64,000 bases of DNA from Falsibacillus albus (GTDB taxonomy: Bacteria; Bacillota; Bacilli; Bacillales; DSM-25281). Positions within the stretch are counted from its first letter, which is position 1. Every line of letters starts with the position of its first letter. The DNA lies in NCBI RefSeq assembly GCF_003668575.1, contig NZ_RCVZ01000001.1, forward strand, positions 310,001 through 374,000, written 5' to 3'. Shown piece by piece: positions 1 to 9,508 of the stretch. A program made the translations under genes and the position numbers. The notes beneath the pieces were generated by a model, which did no database searches, was not told where the DNA came from, and saw nothing but the letters and a program-made list of their open reading frames with translations.

Positions 1-1544
1 CAGTCGGGTTTGCGATTGGACCAAGAATTAATGCAGTTGGCAGATTGGGAGATGCCGATCCCGCAGTCGAGCTGCTGCTCACGGAATCGATAGAAGCAGC
101 CAAGGAGATGGCGCAGGAAATTGACGCAATCAATAAAGAACGGCAGTCCATCGTCAGTGAAATTACCGCCGAAGCCGTTGAAATGGTCTTGAATGAATAT
201 CCGCCTGAAGAGAATCCGGTGCTTGTCATTGGTAAGGAAGGCTGGAATGCTGGGGTCATCGGCATTGTTGCTTCAAGGTTGGTCGAGCAATTTTACCGTC
301 CTACCATCGTCCTCAGCTATGATCCGGAAAGTGGAAAAGCAAAAGGCTCCGCCCGAAGCATAGCCGGTTTCGACCTGTTCAAAAACCTTTCCACCTGCAG
401 GGAAATCCTGCCGCATTTCGGCGGCCATCCAATGGCTGCAGGGATGACGCTCTCGATCGAAGATGTCCCTCAATTAAGGGAGCGCTTGTGCGAATTGGCA
501 GTGGATCAATTGTCTGAAGAAGATTTTACACCGATTACAGAAGTCGACGGGACCATCGGTATTGAAGATGTACACTTGGATTCAATCAAGGAGCTTGACC
601 TGCTTTCCCCATTCGGAGTCAGCAATCCCAAGCCGAAAATGCTCTTGAAAAACCTTGATCTTGCAGCCATAAAGAAGATAGGTGCAAATCAAACTCATCT
701 AAAGCTTGTTTTATCCAAAGGCCAGCATTCTCTCGATGGAGTCGGATTTGGCCTGGGCGATGCGGCAGATCATATCTCCCCATTATCGAAGGTTTCCTTG
801 ATCGGTGAGCTCTCGATAAATGAATGGAATAATATCCGCAAACCCCAAGTTTTTGTACAGGATATTCATATTGAGGAAGGACAGCTTTTTGATGTGCGAG
901 GGATCAGGCATATCGATAAATGGATGTCAAAGGTTCCAACGAAGCAAAGACGTTTGATCGCCTTCCATCCGGAATCAATGAATCTGCTGAGGAACACGAG
1001 TGAAGATGTCATTATTATTCAGAGTGAAGAAGAAGCAAGCCGATTGGATATTAATGAAGCCAATGTAGTATTATTGGATTTGCCGCCAAATCGCTCCATT
1101 CTTGAAGCCTTGCTATCTGAAAGCATCCCGAGCCGGATTTATGCTTATTTTCATCATATAGAGGATCATTTCTTCAGTACAATGCCTAAAAGGGATCATT
1201 TCAAATGGTATTATGCATTCCTCAAAAGCAAAGGGCAATTTGACCTTAATCGATTTGGCGATCAGTTGGCAAAACATCGCGGCTGGTCAAGGCAAACGAT
1301 TGATTTTATGTCACAGGTGTTTTTTGAGTTAGATTTTGTTACAATAAACAATGGATTTGTTTCTATTAATCCTTCAAATGATAAAAAGGATTTATCTGAA
1401 TCAAAAACATATCAAATGAAGCAATCACAATTTAAATTGGAAAATGAACTACTTTATTCATCATATCAGGAACTGAAGGCTTGGTTTGATGAACGTACCT
1501 TATGGTCTGTTCATAATGAGGAGGAAGCTGAAGCATGGATTTAA
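1..1544 (+). CDS. recJ: Single-stranded-DNA-specific exonuclease RecJ, 3' part
   Basis: C-terminal about 514 residues of RecJ, a 5'-to-3' exonuclease on single-stranded DNA used in recombination and mismatch/base-excision repair. The reading frame is open from base 3, so the start and the catalytic DHH domain lie upstream of the window. Visible are the end of the DHH region ([13 protein letters not shown]), a DHHA1 domain with the [12 protein letters not shown] segment near base 225 and the family motif GGHPMAAG near base 420, then the OB-fold and the Bacillus-type C-terminal extension. The last 10 bases overlap apt, as in B. subtilis recJ-apt, implying translational coupling. Identification is secure; only the truncation limits it. 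Confidence 0.97.
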   Translation, partial: VGFAIGPRINAVGRLGDADPAVELLLTESIEAAKEMAQEIDAINKERQSIVSEITAEAVEMVLNEYPPEENPVLVIGKEGWNAGVIGIVASRLVEQFYRPTIVLSYDPESGKAKGSARSIAGFDLFKNLSTCREILPHFGGHPMAAGMTLSIEDVPQLRERLCELAVDQLSEEDFTPITEVDGTIGIEDVHLDSIKELDLLSPFGVSNPKPKMLLKNLDLAAIKKIGANQTHLKLVLSKGQHSLDGVGFGLGDAADHISPLSKVSLIGELSINEWNNIRKPQVFVQDIHIEEGQLFDVRGIRHIDKWMSKVPTKQRRLIAFHPESMNLLRNTSEDVIIIQSEEEASRLDINEANVVLLDLPPNRSILEALLSESIPSRIYAYFHHIEDHFFSTMPKRDHFKWYYAFLKSKGQFDLNRFGDQLAKHRGWSRQTIDFMSQVFFELDFVTINNGFVSINPSNDKKDLSESKTYQMKQSQFKLENELLYSSYQELKAWFDERTLWSVHNEEEAEAWI

Positions 1545-2047
1545 AACAATTTATCACAATTGTTCCAGACTGGCCAAAACCAGGAATAAAATTTAAAGAT
1601 ATCACCACCCTTATGGATAATGGTGATGCTTATAAATATGCGACCGATCAAATCGTTGAATATGCGAAGGAAAAAGAAATCGATCTTGTTGTCGGTCCCG
1701 AAGCGCGCGGATTCATCATCGGCTGCCCTGTAGCCTATTCTTTGGGCGTCGGCTTTGCACCGGTCAGAAAAGAAGGAAAGCTGCCAAGGGAAACCATCAA
1801 GGTCGACTATGGCTTGGAGTATGGCAAGGACGTATTAACCATCCACAAAGATGCCATCAAGCCCGGCCAGCGCGTCCTGATTACAGATGATTTATTGGCG
1901 ACTGGCGGAACGATCGAAGCGACGATCAAATTGGTTGAGGACCTTGGAGGAATCGTAGCTGGAATCGCTTTCCTTATTGAATTGACCTATTTAGATGGAC
2001 GTAATAAATTAGATGATTACGATATTTTGACATTAATGCAATTTTAA
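1535..2047 (+). CDS. apt: Adenine phosphoribosyltransferase
   Basis: Converts adenine plus PRPP to AMP and pyrophosphate in cytoplasmic purine salvage. The product has 170 residues, the normal length, and carries the PRPP-binding loop [13 protein letters not shown] at residues 114-126 and the GPEARGF segment near residue 54. ATG start, preceded by GAGGAGG inside the 3' end of recJ; the two genes overlap by 10 bases. A hairpin terminator follows at once, so apt ends the recJ-apt transcript and relA has its own promoter after the repeat element. Confidence 0.98.
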   Translation: MDLKQFITIVPDWPKPGIKFKDITTLMDNGDAYKYATDQIVEYAKEKEIDLVVGPEARGFIIGCPVAYSLGVGFAPVRKEGKLPRETIKVDYGLEYGKDVLTIHKDAIKPGQRVLITDDLLATGGTIEATIKLVEDLGGIVAGIAFLIELTYLDGRNKLDDYDILTLMQF

Positions 2048-2064
2048 GCAATTGCATATCATTT

Positions 2065-2105
2065 AGAGTGCTCCCCTTTTGGCAGGAGTGCTCTTTATTT
2101 TTATT
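2065..2105 (+). terminator. Rho-independent terminator after apt
   Basis: Arms at 2065-2074 and 2085-2094 form a 10-bp RNA stem including two G-U pairs, followed by a T-rich tract. Confidence 0.85.
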
Positions 2106-2109
2106 TTTG

Positions 2110-2376
2110 CTCTGTTAAACACCGCTGTTGATTTCCGTGCAAGTCTTTGCTGGGGGGGCTCACCTGTCTAGCTCTGGGGCTTAGGGGCTCGAGGTCATAA
2201 GACGAATCTGTCAAAAAGGCAAAGGACGCCTTTCCGTCAGATTCGTTTTATGCTTGTCGCCACAGGCAAAGACCCGCCGCTTTTCGAACTGTCCCGCTAA
2301 TCCCGCCGGATTCTTCGTCTTGCACTCCAATCAACAGCTGGAAACGGGCTAATATCAACCCAAATCTTTAACAGAG
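2110..2376 (+). repeat. Dispersed inverted-repeat element, copy R1 (long form)
   Basis: Ends are CTCTGTTAAA and its inverse TTTAACAGAG; just inside are GCTGTTGATTTCC and its partner CCAATCAACAGC. The middle carries a module (about 2168-2300) shared with the copies at 9509 and 18690, itself containing a stem from GACGAATCTG to CAGATTCGT around 2202-2250. No protein is encoded. It sits between the apt terminator and the relA promoter. Confidence 0.85.
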
Positions 2377-2478
2377 GATATATTTTTTATTTGCGCCTTC
2401 AAGTACTGTTTTGACCGTCGATGTTCAGATATTTTTCGACATATTTAGTCTAATTCTGTAAAAATCCTAGTCTTTGGC

Positions 2479-2507
2479 TTTACATCTTAACTTTTTTTTT
2501 CGATAAT
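2479..2507 (+). promoter_or_regulatory. Candidate sigma-A promoter of relA
   Basis: -35 TTTACA (2479-2484) and -10 GATAAT (2502-2507) with a 17-base spacer in an AT-rich stretch. This leaves a leader of about 50 bases before the relA ribosome binding site. The prediction rests on the motifs only. Confidence 0.55.
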
Positions 2508-2564
2508 AGTAACAATAATCATTAATTTATAAAAAATTTATTTTTCATAAAGGTGAGTTCCCAT

Positions 2565-4760
2565 ATGGCGAAAGACCAAGTATTAACCGCCGAGCAAGTT
2601 ATAGAGCGTACAACTGAATATTTAAATAAAGAGAACGTTGATATGGTAAAAAAGGCATATGAATTTGCGGCTTCTGCACACAAAGAACAGTACCGAAAAT
2701 CTGGTGAGCCTTATATCATCCACCCTATCCAGGTGGCCGGGATATTGGCTGATTTAGAGATGGATCCAGCGACAGTCGCAGCTGGTTTTCTTCATGATGT
2801 CGTCGAAGATACATCCATCACCCTTGAGGAAATAAAGGATGCCTTCAATGAAGAAGTAGCCATGCTGGTTGATGGTGTCACAAAATTAGGGAAGATCAAG
2901 TACAAATCCCAGGAAGAACAGCAAGCTGAAAACCATCGCAAAATGTTCGTTGCCATGGCACAGGACATCCGGGTCATCTTGATCAAGCTTGCCGACCGCC
3001 TTCACAATATGAGGACACTGAAGCATCTTCCTTTGGAAAAGCAAAGGCGGATCGCCAATGAAACATTAGAGATCTTTGCCCCGTTGGCCCATCGCCTGGG
3101 GATTTCAAAAATCAAATGGGAGCTTGAAGATACAGCTCTAAGATATTTAAACCCGCAGCAGTATTACCGCATCGTCAATCTAATGAAAAAGAAGAGGGAC
3201 GAAAGGGAGCAATATTTGGAGGATGTCATCACAGATGTCACTGATCGCCTCGGTGAAGTCACCATTGATGCTGAAATATCAGGCCGCCCAAAACACATTT
3301 ACAGCATTTACAGAAAGATGGCGCTGCAAAATAAACAATTTAATGAGATCTATGACCTTCTCGCGGTAAGGATCATCGTGGACAGCATAAAGGACTGCTA
3401 TGCCGTTTTGGGCATCATCCATACATGCTGGAAGCCGATGCCGGGCCGCTTCAAGGATTATATCGCCATGCCGAAACCGAACATGTATCAATCGCTTCAT
3501 ACGACGGTAATCGGACCTAAAGGCGATCCGCTCGAGGTTCAGATCAGAACGTCGGAGATGCATCAAATTGCTGAGTACGGGGTTGCGGCTCACTGGGCAT
3601 ACAAAGAAGGTAAAGCCGTCGATGACGAGGTAGCCTTCGATAAGAAGCTGACGTGGTTCAGGGAAATCCTCGAGTTTCAAAATGATTCTGCGAACGCGGA
3701 AGAGTTCATGGAATCACTGAAAATCGATTTATTTTCCGATATGGTCTTCGTATTCACGCCAAAAGGAGACGTCATCGAGCTTCCTTCCGGATCTGTACCG
3801 ATCGATTTTGCCTACCGCATACATTCCGAGATCGGGAATAAAACAATCGGGGCAAAAATCAATGGCAAAATGGTCACTCTTGATTACAAATTAAAGACTG
3901 GTGACATCATTGAAATATTAACGTCCAAACATTCTTATGGCCCTAGCCAAGACTGGTTGAAATTAGCACAGACTTCGCAGGCAAAAAATAAAATCCGCCA
4001 ATTTTTCAAAAAGCAGCGGAGAGATGAAAACATTGAAAAAGGCCGAGAATTGGTCGAAAAAGAAATCAAAGCGGCAGACTTTGAATTGAAAGAAATCTTG
4101 ACTCCTGAAAACCTAAAAAGGGTGGCTGAAAAATTCAACTTCTCCCATGAGGATGATATGTATGCAGCTGTTGGCTACAACGGCATCACCGCTGCACAAA
4201 TCGCCACCCGGTTGACAGAAAGGCTCCGTAAAAAGAGGGACATGGAAGAAACGACGATCAAAGAAGCCGTTTCGGAATTAAAATCCTTCCCGACGAACAA
4301 AAAGCGCGACGCTGGAGTGAAGGTAAAGGGAATCGACAATCTGTTAATCCGATTATCCCGCTGCTGCAGTCCTGTGCCAGGGGATGAAATCGTCGGCTTC
4401 ATCACAAAAGGCCGGGGTGTATCCGTACATCGCGCGGACTGCCCGAACGTCCAGACCGAAGAAGGTGCATCCAGCAGGCTCATTCCGGTGGAATGGGAGA
4501 GTGATAGTGCCAAACGGAAGGAATATAACGTTGACATCGAAATTACCGGCTATGACCGCAGGGGCTTGCTCAATGAAGTCCTGCAAGCCGTCAATGAGAC
4601 AAAAACAAACATCACAGCCGTTTCAGGCAGATCGGACCGAAATAAAGTGGCGACGATCATCATGTCCATTTCCATTCATAATGTAAGCCACTTGCATAAG
4701 GTTGTCGAACGCATCAAGCAAATTCCGGATATTTATGCCGTGCGAAGAATCATGAATTAA
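2565..4760 (+). CDS. relA: Bifunctional (p)ppGpp synthetase/hydrolase Rel
   Basis: Makes and degrades the alarmone (p)ppGpp in the stringent response to uncharged tRNA on ribosomes. The product has 731 residues. Order of domains: HD hydrolase with the HD pair at residues 77-78, synthetase domain with RFKD (the basic RxKD type of bifunctional Rel) near residue 300, TGS near 390-450, zinc-finger/helical region (RCCSPVPGD), and a C-terminal ACT domain. I chose ATG 2565 because AAGGTGAG lies 7 bases upstream; the longer in-frame GTG at 2553 overlaps that ribosome binding site. It is followed 14 bases later by dtd, the conserved pair of Bacillaceae. Confidence 0.97.
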   Translation: MAKDQVLTAEQVIERTTEYLNKENVDMVKKAYEFAASAHKEQYRKSGEPYIIHPIQVAGILADLEMDPATVAAGFLHDVVEDTSITLEEIKDAFNEEVAMLVDGVTKLGKIKYKSQEEQQAENHRKMFVAMAQDIRVILIKLADRLHNMRTLKHLPLEKQRRIANETLEIFAPLAHRLGISKIKWELEDTALRYLNPQQYYRIVNLMKKKRDEREQYLEDVITDVTDRLGEVTIDAEISGRPKHIYSIYRKMALQNKQFNEIYDLLAVRIIVDSIKDCYAVLGIIHTCWKPMPGRFKDYIAMPKPNMYQSLHTTVIGPKGDPLEVQIRTSEMHQIAEYGVAAHWAYKEGKAVDDEVAFDKKLTWFREILEFQNDSANAEEFMESLKIDLFSDMVFVFTPKGDVIELPSGSVPIDFAYRIHSEIGNKTIGAKINGKMVTLDYKLKTGDIIEILTSKHSYGPSQDWLKLAQTSQAKNKIRQFFKKQRRDENIEKGRELVEKEIKAADFELKEILTPENLKRVAEKFNFSHEDDMYAAVGYNGITAAQIATRLTERLRKKRDMEETTIKEAVSELKSFPTNKKRDAGVKVKGIDNLLIRLSRCCSPVPGDEIVGFITKGRGVSVHRADCPNVQTEEGASSRLIPVEWESDSAKRKEYNVDIEITGYDRRGLLNEVLQAVNETKTNITAVSGRSDRNKVATIIMSISIHNVSHLHKVVERIKQIPDIYAVRRIMN

Positions 4761-4774
4761 GGGGCTTCCAAACA

Positions 4775-5227
4775 ATGAAAATAGTTTTACAGCGAACGAA
4801 AAAAGCAAGCGTCACCGTAAACGAGGAAGTGATTGGGGCCATCGATCATGGCTTTGTGCTATTGGTCGGCATCACCCATGGGGATACCATTGATGATGCA
4901 AAATACTTGGCAGAAAAAATCGTGAATTTAAGAGTGTTTGAGGATGACAATGGCAAAATGAATCACTCTTTGAAAGATGTAGAAGGACAAATTTTGTCTA
5001 TCTCCCAATTCACACTATACGGAGATTGCCGCAAGGGCAGGCGTCCGAATTTCATGGAAGCTGCCCCACCGGATACAGCTGAACCTCTGTACGATGCTTT
5101 CAACGAACTTCTGCGCAGCCAAGGCGTTCCTGTTGAAACGGGTTCTTTTGGCGCAATGATGGATGTCCAGCTCGTGAACGATGGGCCAGTAACATTGATT
5201 GTTGAAAGTCAATCGGGGAAGAAATGA
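4775..5227 (+). CDS. dtd: D-aminoacyl-tRNA deacylase
   Basis: Hydrolyses D-Tyr-tRNA and other mischarged D-aminoacyl- or glycyl-tRNAs, protecting translation. The product has 150 residues, typical of DTD, with the two defining motifs SQFTL (residues 76-80) and NDGPVT near residue 135, which form the active site across the homodimer. ATG start 14 bases after relA, so it is probably co-transcribed; a strong terminator follows. Confidence 0.97.
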   Translation: MKIVLQRTKKASVTVNEEVIGAIDHGFVLLVGITHGDTIDDAKYLAEKIVNLRVFEDDNGKMNHSLKDVEGQILSISQFTLYGDCRKGRRPNFMEAAPPDTAEPLYDAFNELLRSQGVPVETGSFGAMMDVQLVNDGPVTLIVESQSGKK

Positions 5228-5240
5228 TTCGGATAGAAGA

Positions 5241-5272
5241 AGAGCAAGGCTTTGGCCTTGCTCTTTTTTTGT
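5241..5272 (+). terminator. Terminator after dtd
   Basis: Perfect AGAGCAAGGC / GCCTTGCTCT stem with a T run of seven. Confidence 0.93.
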
Positions 5273-5305
5273 TTGGGGACATGATGATTCAAATAGAGGT
5301 ATGTT

Positions 5306-5877
5306 GCCCAAGTGAGCGTCCAAAAGCAGAACCCGGTCATCAAGCAGGTGGTTTGATGCCCAAGTGAGCGTCCAAAAGCAGAACCCGGTCATCAAACAGG
5401 TGGTTTGAAGCCCGAGAGTTAGTCCAAAAGCAGAAGCTGGTCACCAAGCGGGTGGTTTGATGCCCAAGTGAGCGTCCAAAAGCAGAACCCGGTCATCAAA
5501 CAGGTGGTTTGATGCCTAGGTGAGCGGCAAAAAGCAGAACCCGGTCATCAAGCAGGTGGTTTGATGCCCAAGTGAGCATCCAAAAGCAGAACCCGGTCAT
5601 CAAGCAGGTGGTTTGATGCCCAAGTGAGCGTCCAAAAGCAGAACCCGTTCATCAAGCAGGTGGTTTGATGCCCAAGTGAGCGTCCAAAAGCAGAACCCGG
5701 TCATCAAACAGGCGGTTTGATGACCGAGAGTTAGTCCAGAAGCTCAACCCGGTCATCAAACAGGTGGTTTGATGCCCAAGTGAGCGTCCAAAAGCAGAAC
5801 CCGTTCATCAAGCAGGTGGTTTGATGCCCAAGTGAGCGGCAAAAAGCTGAAATCGGTAATCAAGTAGGATCGGTCAC
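5306..5877 (+). repeat. Tandem array of eleven 52-bp units with internal dyads
   Basis: Units start every 52 bases exactly (5306, 5358, 5410 ... 5826). Most units carry CATCAAAC or CATCAAGC, five bases, then GTTTGATG, an 8-bp hairpin; the C-to-A/G changes in the left arm keep G-U pairing. Three unit types differ at the left: AAGTGAGCGTCC, GAGAGTTAGTCC (units 3 and 9) and GTGAGCGGCAA (units 5 and 11). The order A-A-B-A-C occurs in units 1-5 and again in 7-11, a higher-order repeat of 312 bases. The unit length is not a multiple of three and no frame stays open, so it is non-coding. It lies between the convergent genes dtd and the NERD gene. Confidence 0.95.
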
Positions 5878-5955
5878 CAAAATCCGCTTTAGTTCTAAGA
5901 GATAGGTTCTAAGAGATATCACTAAAAGCTGTATTAAAACTCAGCACTGATGTCA

Positions 5956-6885
5956 TTAATTCTCTACAATATTCTTCCTGGAGATATATTGAGCTTTTCT
6001 AGCATGGCCTATGAGGAGGAAATGCTTTCTTAAAACTTTTCTTATGATCTTTTTCGATGTAATTCCACCACACCATTCATGAATCGCATTGGTGGTGATT
6101 GCTTTTTTCGGGAAAAGCATACGATATTCAAAAATACTTCGAAGAATGGCCTCATTGCTATTTTCCTTTAGGCTGCATTTTTTACAAACTATCATATTTT
6201 CCACTAGATAATTGTTATCAGATCTACAGTTTTCACATAGGATTCCCTTTTGTAAGTCATCGTAATGAAATTTAGGTAAGCGTGAATATGGGGAATCAAC
6301 GATGTGCTGTGAGGCAATTCGTTCAGCAAGCTCAATTTGTTGTTTATTCACGTCCGCCGCCTTCCTCTGTATCTTCTCCCCAAATCGATTGAGCTGTGCG
6401 GGAAACACAATGGGCAGGCTTTGTGGAGCGTTATAAAGATGGAATTCAGGATTGATGAAAATCAGATAAGATTCAATGTGGGTTTTAATGCCGAGTTCCT
6501 GGAGCAGTTTTCGAAGGAGGTATTCATTTTTTCTCAGTTGAAGGAGGGGATTTTTTATTTCTGCATTCGCTGCCGTGTACCATCTATCACTTTCCAAATA
6601 ATAATCGCCTTCATAGTTTTTGATTTCAAAGTTGAATAAAACATTTTGACTGAGGGCCATGGAGTCAATTTGAAAAATAGTATGATTGGTTTCTAGGAGT
6701 AAATCGTTCAGGATCAGCAGGCGTTGTGAGTAGGGTGTGAACCATTGGTCAAAAGCAATTTCCCCCTCATATCCTTTTTCTAAATTCAAATAGTAAATCA
6801 TTTCTCTCTCCGGCATCTTCACACGTGCTGCCAAAATTCGATGAAGCACCAATTCAGCGGGTTCTGTCCTTTTCTTGATCTCCAT
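5956..6885 (-). CDS. NERD (nuclease-related) domain protein with zinc ribbon
   Basis: A 309-residue cytoplasmic protein. Residues about 35-150 match the NERD family (YEGEIAFDQWF, then LLLETNHTIFQID, then FEIKNYEGDYY), a fold related to restriction-type nucleases and found in many Bacillus proteins; the acidic and lysine residues of the EIKNY segment fit a PD-(D/E)xK-like core. Near residue 215 a CENC...CKKC pair suggests a zinc ribbon, followed by a basic C-terminal region that may bind nucleic acid. The biological role of NERD proteins is not settled. It is a single gene on the minus strand, its stop 78 bases from the 52-bp array; dtd and yrvJ are otherwise neighbours in Bacillus, so gene and array are insertions relative to that order. 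Confidence 0.85.
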   Translation of the reverse strand: MEIKKRTEPAELVLHRILAARVKMPEREMIYYLNLEKGYEGEIAFDQWFTPYSQRLLILNDLLLETNHTIFQIDSMALSQNVLFNFEIKNYEGDYYLESDRWYTAANAEIKNPLLQLRKNEYLLRKLLQELGIKTHIESYLIFINPEFHLYNAPQSLPIVFPAQLNRFGEKIQRKAADVNKQQIELAERIASQHIVDSPYSRLPKFHYDDLQKGILCENCRSDNNYLVENMIVCKKCSLKENSNEAILRSIFEYRMLFPKKAITTNAIHEWCGGITSKKIIRKVLRKHFLLIGHARKAQYISRKNIVEN

Positions 6886-7043
6886 ATTTCATCTCCTATC
6901 TGGTTTGATACTACCATTTTAAGGAAAGTGATTTTTGATCTCAACTAAAAAATTCATGGTGGTTGTTTTGTAGGGTCGGGAACCTCGTTGTCTCGGTTCT
7001 TCCGTGAAATTTGGGGCATTTTAGCCAAGGGGTTCCACCGTAG

Positions 7044-7075
7044 AAATCAAAAAAGAAGGAAGCCATTCGCTTCCT
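7044..7075 (-). terminator. Terminator of yrvJ (minus strand)
   Basis: GGAAGC CATTC GCTTCC hairpin at 7058-7074 with an A run on the plus strand, i.e. a T run in the minus-strand transcript. Confidence 0.85.
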
Positions 7076-7088
7076 CCTTTTCGCATCA

Positions 7089-8858
7089 TCAATGGAAATA
7101 GTTCACCAATCCATTATATATCCCCGTTGACACGAGTTCTTTGTACTGTTTTGAGAGGATGGTCGCTTCTTCAGTGGAGTTGCTCAAATATCCAAGCTCC
7201 ATCAAGGTTGCCGGCTGTGAATTTTCACGGATCACGTGGAAGTCGCCGAAACGCACACCTCTGTCCCTCAGACCGATTTGATTGGATACTCCTGCATCCA
7301 ATGCATCAGCAAGGGATTGTTGATAATCATGGTAATAATAAGTCGTATGCCCATTGACGCTGTGATCCGAACTGCTGTCGAAATGTATGCTGATGAATGC
7401 GTCTGCATTTTGACTTTGGGCGACGGATACCCTTGATGGAAGGGAGACATATCTGTCATCACTCCTGGTCAACATGACATTGGCCCCTGCGTTGCTTAAT
7501 TTATCATAAAGCAATTGGGCAGTCTGCAGGGTCATCATTTTTTCGAGCGTTCCCCTGTTTCCGGTTGTACCGTTGTCCCTTCCACCGTGTCCCGGATCGA
7601 TGATAATGGTTTTGCCTTCGATGGAACCATGGTTGGACGGATTTTGCTTACCGGAATGATTTGATTCCACATTGCCGCTCGATACAATCCAACCGGCAAT
7701 GAAAGCGGTCTGTCCATTGGATAAATAGATTTCAAGCCAGTCTCCACGGCTGCTTTTAATTTTAAAGGTATCGCCTGCATTTGCCCTTTGGACGATGGAA
7801 GACTGGACGGAAGGCTGCTGTCTAATGTTTGTGCCATTGTACAAGACGGTCACATTACCCTCTGAGCTCGTTTTTGCTTCGTTGTTCTGGGAGCTGAGGG
7901 ACTTCTCCATGAACCATCCCGCGACCCAGCCGTATTGGCCTGAATTAAGCTTGATTTTGATCCAATCATTTTGTTCTTCAGCCACTTGATAAGATTCACC
8001 GGTATTGACTGTTCCGATGACCTGTCCGTTCAATGAAGGGGTGCTTCTGACATTCAAGCCGCTGACGTTTACTGTTGCGGTCAGGGCAGAATGCGAATCC
8101 CCATCCGAGCTGCTTTTGCTTCCGGTTGAGGAAGTGCTAGCTGTTTCCACATAGCGGTCGCTGATCCAAGCCGTATCACCGCCGTATTGAATTTGATCCC
8201 AGCCTGACTGGGAAGAGATGATTCCCACCTTATCGCCTTTACGCAAAGATCCAACGATTTCACTTTCAGTATCCGGCTTCGAACGGGCATTTAAGTACTC
8301 AGCGGTAATGATGCCTGTTGATGACGCAGATTCAGCGCCGGCCGGGGAACTTTGACTATTTGATGCAGCAGTTTTTTGCACGTAGCTGCTGTATACCCAG
8401 CCATTCTGGCCATTCGCCTTGATTTTCAGCCAATTTCCTGAAGCTTGTATAATTTCCACGGTATCATTCTTAGAAAGAATAGAAAGAATGGAATCACTTG
8501 TGCTTGGTCCGCTTCTTAAGCGCAGGCTGTCGACCGTGATTTTACCTGTATTCCCGGAACTGGAAGCTGCAGTTGAATCCCCGACCTTTGAAACGAGCCA
8601 TGAAGCGACCCATCCCTTTTTGAAAGGAGAGAGCTCGATCTGGATCCAATCTCCTTGCTTTCCAACCATTGAATAAGTTTCACCCTTATGTATTTGACTG
8701 ATTACGGAATATGTCAGTCCCGGACCTTCACGTACATTCAAAGGGCTGACGCCGATTTTCACCTTTTCACCGCCTGCCGCTGCAACGGAGGCATTGGCCA
8801 TAAATGATGAAAAGGCCAGTAATATAATCAGCAATGTAGAAAATCCTTTTTTACCCAT
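7089..8858 (-). CDS. yrvJ: SH3-domain N-acetylmuramoyl-L-alanine amidase
   Basis: Exported peptidoglycan hydrolase that cuts the amide bond between N-acetylmuramic acid and the stem peptide. The product has 589 residues. There is a signal peptide at 1-28 (basic start, hydrophobic core, ASVAAA), then five bacterial SH3 domains (each with an L/N-V/A-R-x-x-P segment and a GWV/WISD-like end) separated by Ser/Thr-rich linkers, then a C-terminal Amidase_3 domain from residue 418 with zinc ligands in IIDPGHGG, SIHFDSS and the catalytic glutamate of LMELGYLSN. ATG start with AAGGTGGTG upstream. The position next to dtd and hisS matches B. subtilis yrvJ. Confidence 0.93.
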   Translation of the reverse strand: MGKKGFSTLLIILLAFSSFMANASVAAAGGEKVKIGVSPLNVREGPGLTYSVISQIHKGETYSMVGKQGDWIQIELSPFKKGWVASWLVSKVGDSTAASSSGNTGKITVDSLRLRSGPSTSDSILSILSKNDTVEIIQASGNWLKIKANGQNGWVYSSYVQKTAASNSQSSPAGAESASSTGIITAEYLNARSKPDTESEIVGSLRKGDKVGIISSQSGWDQIQYGGDTAWISDRYVETASTSSTGSKSSSDGDSHSALTATVNVSGLNVRSTPSLNGQVIGTVNTGESYQVAEEQNDWIKIKLNSGQYGWVAGWFMEKSLSSQNNEAKTSSEGNVTVLYNGTNIRQQPSVQSSIVQRANAGDTFKIKSSRGDWLEIYLSNGQTAFIAGWIVSSGNVESNHSGKQNPSNHGSIEGKTIIIDPGHGGRDNGTTGNRGTLEKMMTLQTAQLLYDKLSNAGANVMLTRSDDRYVSLPSRVSVAQSQNADAFISIHFDSSSDHSVNGHTTYYYHDYQQSLADALDAGVSNQIGLRDRGVRFGDFHVIRENSQPATLMELGYLSNSTEEATILSKQYKELVSTGIYNGLVNYFH

Positions 8859-8998
8859 TTATGCACCACCTTTTATGATTTTGGGTGAACTTTCCCGTAT
8901 TATATATTCTCGATAAAATCCGAATCTCCTTTTTGCGGGTAAGAAAATATGAAAATGGAGAAGATAGAACTAGACACTCGGAAAGGGGAAATGGTCAT

Positions 8999-9172
8999 AT
9001 GAGATTCGGTGATAAACAATCGATGAACATTCACGGCGATCGGTTGTACGGAATGGATTTCCATCAATTTATTGAGAGGGAAAGTGAAGCGACAACAATT
9101 GAACTTGCATCGGAATTCGGTTTGACCTTGCGCGATGTGCAAAATTTAAAAAGAAAATTGGAAAGATCTTAA
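8999..9172 (+). CDS. Small HTH-like protein between yrvJ and hisS
   Basis: A 57-residue protein. The start is ATG 8999, with GGAAAGGGG about 10 bases upstream. The C-terminal half (TIELASEFGLTLRDVQNLKRKLER) reads as a helix-turn-helix similar to sigma-70 region 4, and homologues in this position are often labelled sigma-70-like; B. subtilis has the small gene yrzK here. No other sigma region is present, so it is unlikely to act as a sigma factor alone. Function unknown; it may bind DNA. Confidence 0.7.
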   Translation: MRFGDKQSMNIHGDRLYGMDFHQFIERESEATTIELASEFGLTLRDVQNLKRKLERS

Positions 9173-9189
9173 AAAAAAGCAAAATCGCC

Positions 9190-9219
9190 TTGACAATTGA
9201 AGGAAGGCGCTCGTATTAT
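9190..9219 (+). promoter_or_regulatory. Sigma-A promoter of the hisS-aspS T-box leader
   Basis: -35 TTGACA (9190-9195), -10 TATTAT (9214-9219), 18-base spacer, just upstream of the T-box structure. Confidence 0.75.
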
Positions 9220-9227
9220 ATAGTAAC

Positions 9228-9505
9228 AAAATCAAAAATGATCCGGTGAGGAAGAGAAGTAATTAAGAACCATATGACTAGAGAGGAAATGCCTTGGCTG
9301 AAAGCATTTCTGCATGTTGGCTTAATGAATGACACTTCTTAGGATTTTCCCTGAAAAGCTGGTCTCAGTAAGGGAAGTACGTATTCAGGCGTTAACTGTC
9401 AAAGAGGAAGCTTATTTTATGCTTCAATTAGGGTGGCACCACGGGAATCAAACTCTCGTCCCTTGTAAAATGCAATTTTTACAAGGGACCGGGAGTTTTT
9501 TTATT
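9228..9505 (+). promoter_or_regulatory. T-box riboswitch of hisS-aspS
   Basis: tRNA-sensing leader. The T-box sequence AGGGTGGCACCACGGG is at 9430-9445. The specifier region of stem I reads GAATGACAC at 9327-9335: aligned with the alaS leader of this window (GAA-N-specifier-A) the codon is GAC (Asp, 9331-9333), while the overlapping CAC (His) is at 9333-9335. The antiterminator competes with a terminator made by CTCTCGTCCCTTGTAAAA (9453-9470) and its partner ending in GGGAG plus seven T. When uncharged tRNA binds, read-through into hisS-aspS is expected. Confidence 0.93.
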
Positions 9506-9508
9506 TTT

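Noticed and set aside
4384-4686. Plus-strand 100-codon frame in relA
   Set aside because: Fully within the relA coding sequence in another frame.
5015-5395. Minus-strand frame of 126 codons over dtd and the array
   Set aside because: It lies antisense to dtd and runs into the repeat units; no ribosome binding site and the repeat period breaks frame.
5306-5877. 52-bp array as a CRISPR array
   Set aside because: The whole unit repeats; there are no unique spacers, and no cas gene is nearby.
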